Shown: positions 37,601 to 38,544 of the stretch, piece by piece
How the letters are laid out: each line of letters opens with the position of its first letter
Position numbering within the stretch: the first letter of the stretch is position 1
Source: Spirogloea muscicola
Taxonomy: Eukaryota > Streptophyta > Zygnematophyceae > Spirogloeales > Spirogloeaceae
Assembly (NCBI GenBank): GCA_009602725.1
Contig: WELB01000037.1
Coordinates: 191,482 to 230,025 of the forward strand
Direction: 5' to 3'
Length of the DNA: 38,544 bases
The notes under the pieces: model-generated
Told to the model about the DNA's origin: nothing
Seen by the model: only the letters and a program-made list of their open reading frames with translations
Database searches by the model: none
Position numbers and translations under genes: made by a program

Positions 37601-37713
37601 GCATCAGCTTTCGAGTGGCTATTTCACCTCAATTGCAGATTCTTGGCGCGTTCCGAGGCAACCAGGCCCGGCGCCAAGAAGCCGGGCATCAGGGTGGCTT
37701 GGCGCAGGGCCAT
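31682..37713 (-). CDS. CimA-type citramalate / 2-isopropylmalate synthase-family enzyme, plastid-targeted
   Basis: Condenses acetyl-CoA with a 2-oxoacid in branched-chain amino-acid synthesis. Exons (minus): 37713-37628, 37318-37204, 37093-37013, 36822-36759, 36590-36415, 36265-36206, 35902-35816, 35626-35565, 35311-35212, 35057-34878, 34619-34428, 34147-34049, 33770-33693, 33516-33443, 33074-32915, 32592-32540, 32395-32239, 31912-31682; 2055 nt, 684 aa, all phases consistent. The N-terminus ([17 protein letters not shown]...) looks like a transit peptide. HMGL-like barrel: DTTLRDGSQ (about 86-94), [30 protein letters not shown], metal-binding GIHTHND (His about 298 and 300), [22 protein letters not shown]. 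Then PSLVGN and [11 protein letters not shown], typical of the CimA group, and a LeuA-type regulatory domain ([28 protein letters not shown]). The C-terminus runs about 50 residues past the usual end. Citramalate versus isopropylmalate activity cannot be decided from sequence alone. Confidence 0.88.
33238..33308 (-). tRNA. tRNA-like sequence (Gly-UCC-like), probably degenerate
   Basis: Read on minus it has a 7-nt acceptor strand, a 4-bp D stem with a TAGTTC...AGAGC arm, an anticodon loop TTTCCAC (U33, anticodon UCC, A37), a 5-nt variable loop, a T arm GGTTCAAATCC and a genomic CCA end. Several pairs are broken: two inner acceptor pairs, the two lowest anticodon-stem pairs and one T-stem pair. 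It lies in the 368-nt intron 33075-33442 of the CimA-like gene, same strand. It may be a pseudogene, a SINE head or an organelle-derived insert. Confidence 0.35.
33988..34000 (+). repeat. Telomere-like motif (GGGTTAGGGTTT)
   Basis: A short imperfect TTTAGGG-related stretch inside the CimA-like gene intron 33771-34048. Confidence 0.5.
34790..34812 (+). repeat. Poly-C tract
   Basis: A run of C interrupted by single T bases in the intron 34620-34877 of the CimA-like gene. It forms a G-rich strand in the transcript direction. Confidence 0.8.
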
Positions 37714-38544
37714 GGGCCCTCTGGCAAGCCTCGGTGGCAGAGCCAGGCCCTCCGTGGTCGTCGTCGTCCGGAGCTCAGCCTCCCACAGCAAGGCCTCCGG
37801 CACCGCCGCACACGGCTGCCCGCCGGCTCCGCCGCCGCCGCATCCGCATCATCCGCCGCTGCGCCCGCCGCCGCCGCCGCCGCCGCCGCCGTCCGCCGAG
37901 GCACTGTGCAGGAGGGGGACGGGGGAGGATGGGGCTGGCCAGGCCCCCGGAGTAGGCTCGTTAGGAGAGGGGGCCTGGCCGCAGAGGCGAGGCCCTGGTC
38001 ACGTCTTTAAAGTAACTTGGGGGAGAGCGGCGCGAGATCCAGGGGAGGGGGGAAATGGAGGGGTGAGGAGAGAGGCGGGAGCATCTCGCGCTATCCGGGC
38101 CGGGCGCGCCGCCACCGCCGCCTGCCACGTCAACTCAGCCACGTAGGCGACATCCTGCCACGTTTCGCAGAAGGCTGCCACATCGGCGGGGAGCTGCCAC
38201 GTGGTCCGCGGAGGGGCAGCCCGAGGGGCGGGGAGGCCGGTTGGCAGGCTGCCGAGTTCCGGAATGCCCGTTTTCGACCGAGGCAGTAGTCTTGACTGGC
38301 CCGGCGCTGGAGCACACGTGGATGCCACGTCCTCAAGAGGTGGCGCCACCGTGGCAGCAGTTGCTGTTGGCCATTTCTGCCCAGGCTGAAGCTCCGAAAC
38401 CCTAGTCCCCGCCCCCGCGCCATAGACCGGCGCCGCGGCGCGCGCCGCTGATCGCGGCGGGCTCCTCGGGCCCTCCATGGCCATCCCGCGCCGCCACTGA
38501 GCAGGGCGAGCCCGGCGTCGGGGCCGCGGCGGCGGGCCGGGGGG
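37714..38544 (-). promoter_or_regulatory. Promoter region of the CimA-like gene with ACGTGGC cluster
   Basis: GC-rich upstream region, with GGC-type triplet runs at 37860-37892. Five GCCACGT cores (ACGTGGC on the minus strand) lie at 38124, 38138, 38157, 38196 and 38324, with palindromic CACGTG at 38198 and 38315. ACGTGGC is the core of plant G-box/ABRE sites bound by bZIP factors. A telo-box-like AAACCCTAG is at about 38397. The open frame 38484-37999 on minus runs through these elements and is probably not a protein. No gene could be assigned to 38400-38544. Confidence 0.5.

Noticed and set aside
37689-37904. Upstream poly-Ala frame (MPRRTAAAAAAAAG...) as the start of the CimA-like gene
   Set aside because: Its frame does not continue into the transit-peptide exon; the ATG at 37713 gives a phase-consistent chain instead.
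37999-38484. 161-codon minus-strand frame starting MAMEGPRSPP
   Set aside because: It spans the ACGTGGC cluster and the presumed CimA-like promoter; Ala/Pro-rich without domain features.

Overview
This window reads as nuclear DNA of a photosynthetic eukaryote of the plant lineage (streptophyte alga, bryophyte or lycophyte grade; the exact group cannot be told from the sequence). The evidence is intron-rich genes with GT-AG introns of mostly 70-400 bp, a plastid-targeted GapA with a transit peptide, a plant-type GH51 alpha-L-arabinofuranosidase, two plant-type DUF547/leucine-zipper genes, and several TTTAGGG-like telomeric motifs. Gene starts are very GC-rich, with CCG/GGC runs, while introns and intergenic DNA are closer to neutral or AT-rich. 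Exon models below were built by hand from splice sites, reading phase and recalled family consensus.

Layout on the plus strand, left: a phosphatidylinositol transfer protein gene (5' end outside the window, 69-3184) that appears to carry a cysteine-rich C-terminal extension; a short DUF547 gene (3317-5909); an intergenic/promoter stretch; then a full-length DUF547 gene with an N-terminal coiled coil (7237-12338). The two DUF547 genes are neighbouring paralogues that share most intron positions but differ at two. A possible small plus-strand gene lies at 13.5-14.0 kb.

Layout, middle: on the minus strand lie the GH51 arabinofuranosidase gene (14257-19898, 16 exons, with an in-frame TAG where family members have Trp) and plastid GapA (20862-24157, 8 exons). 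A 2.9 kb non-coding region with diverged repeats and an assembly gap follows, then a plus-strand CPBP (Rce1-like) intramembrane protease gene (27077-28971).

Layout, right: 2.7 kb of AT-rich non-coding DNA with a tandem duplication, then a minus-strand, 18-exon, apparently plastid-targeted CimA-type citramalate/2-isopropylmalate synthase-family gene (31682-37713) with a tRNA-like sequence inside one intron. The right edge is a GC-rich promoter region with a cluster of ACGTGGC (G-box/ABRE) elements.

The genes do not form one pathway. GapA (Calvin cycle) and the CimA-like enzyme (branched-chain amino-acid synthesis) are plastid metabolism, the GH51 enzyme works on cell-wall arabinans, and the PITP and CPBP proteins act on or in membranes. 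The most interesting items are the Cys-rich PITP, the CimA-type synthase in a plant-lineage genome, the nonsense codon in GH51 and the intron differences between the DUF547 pair.
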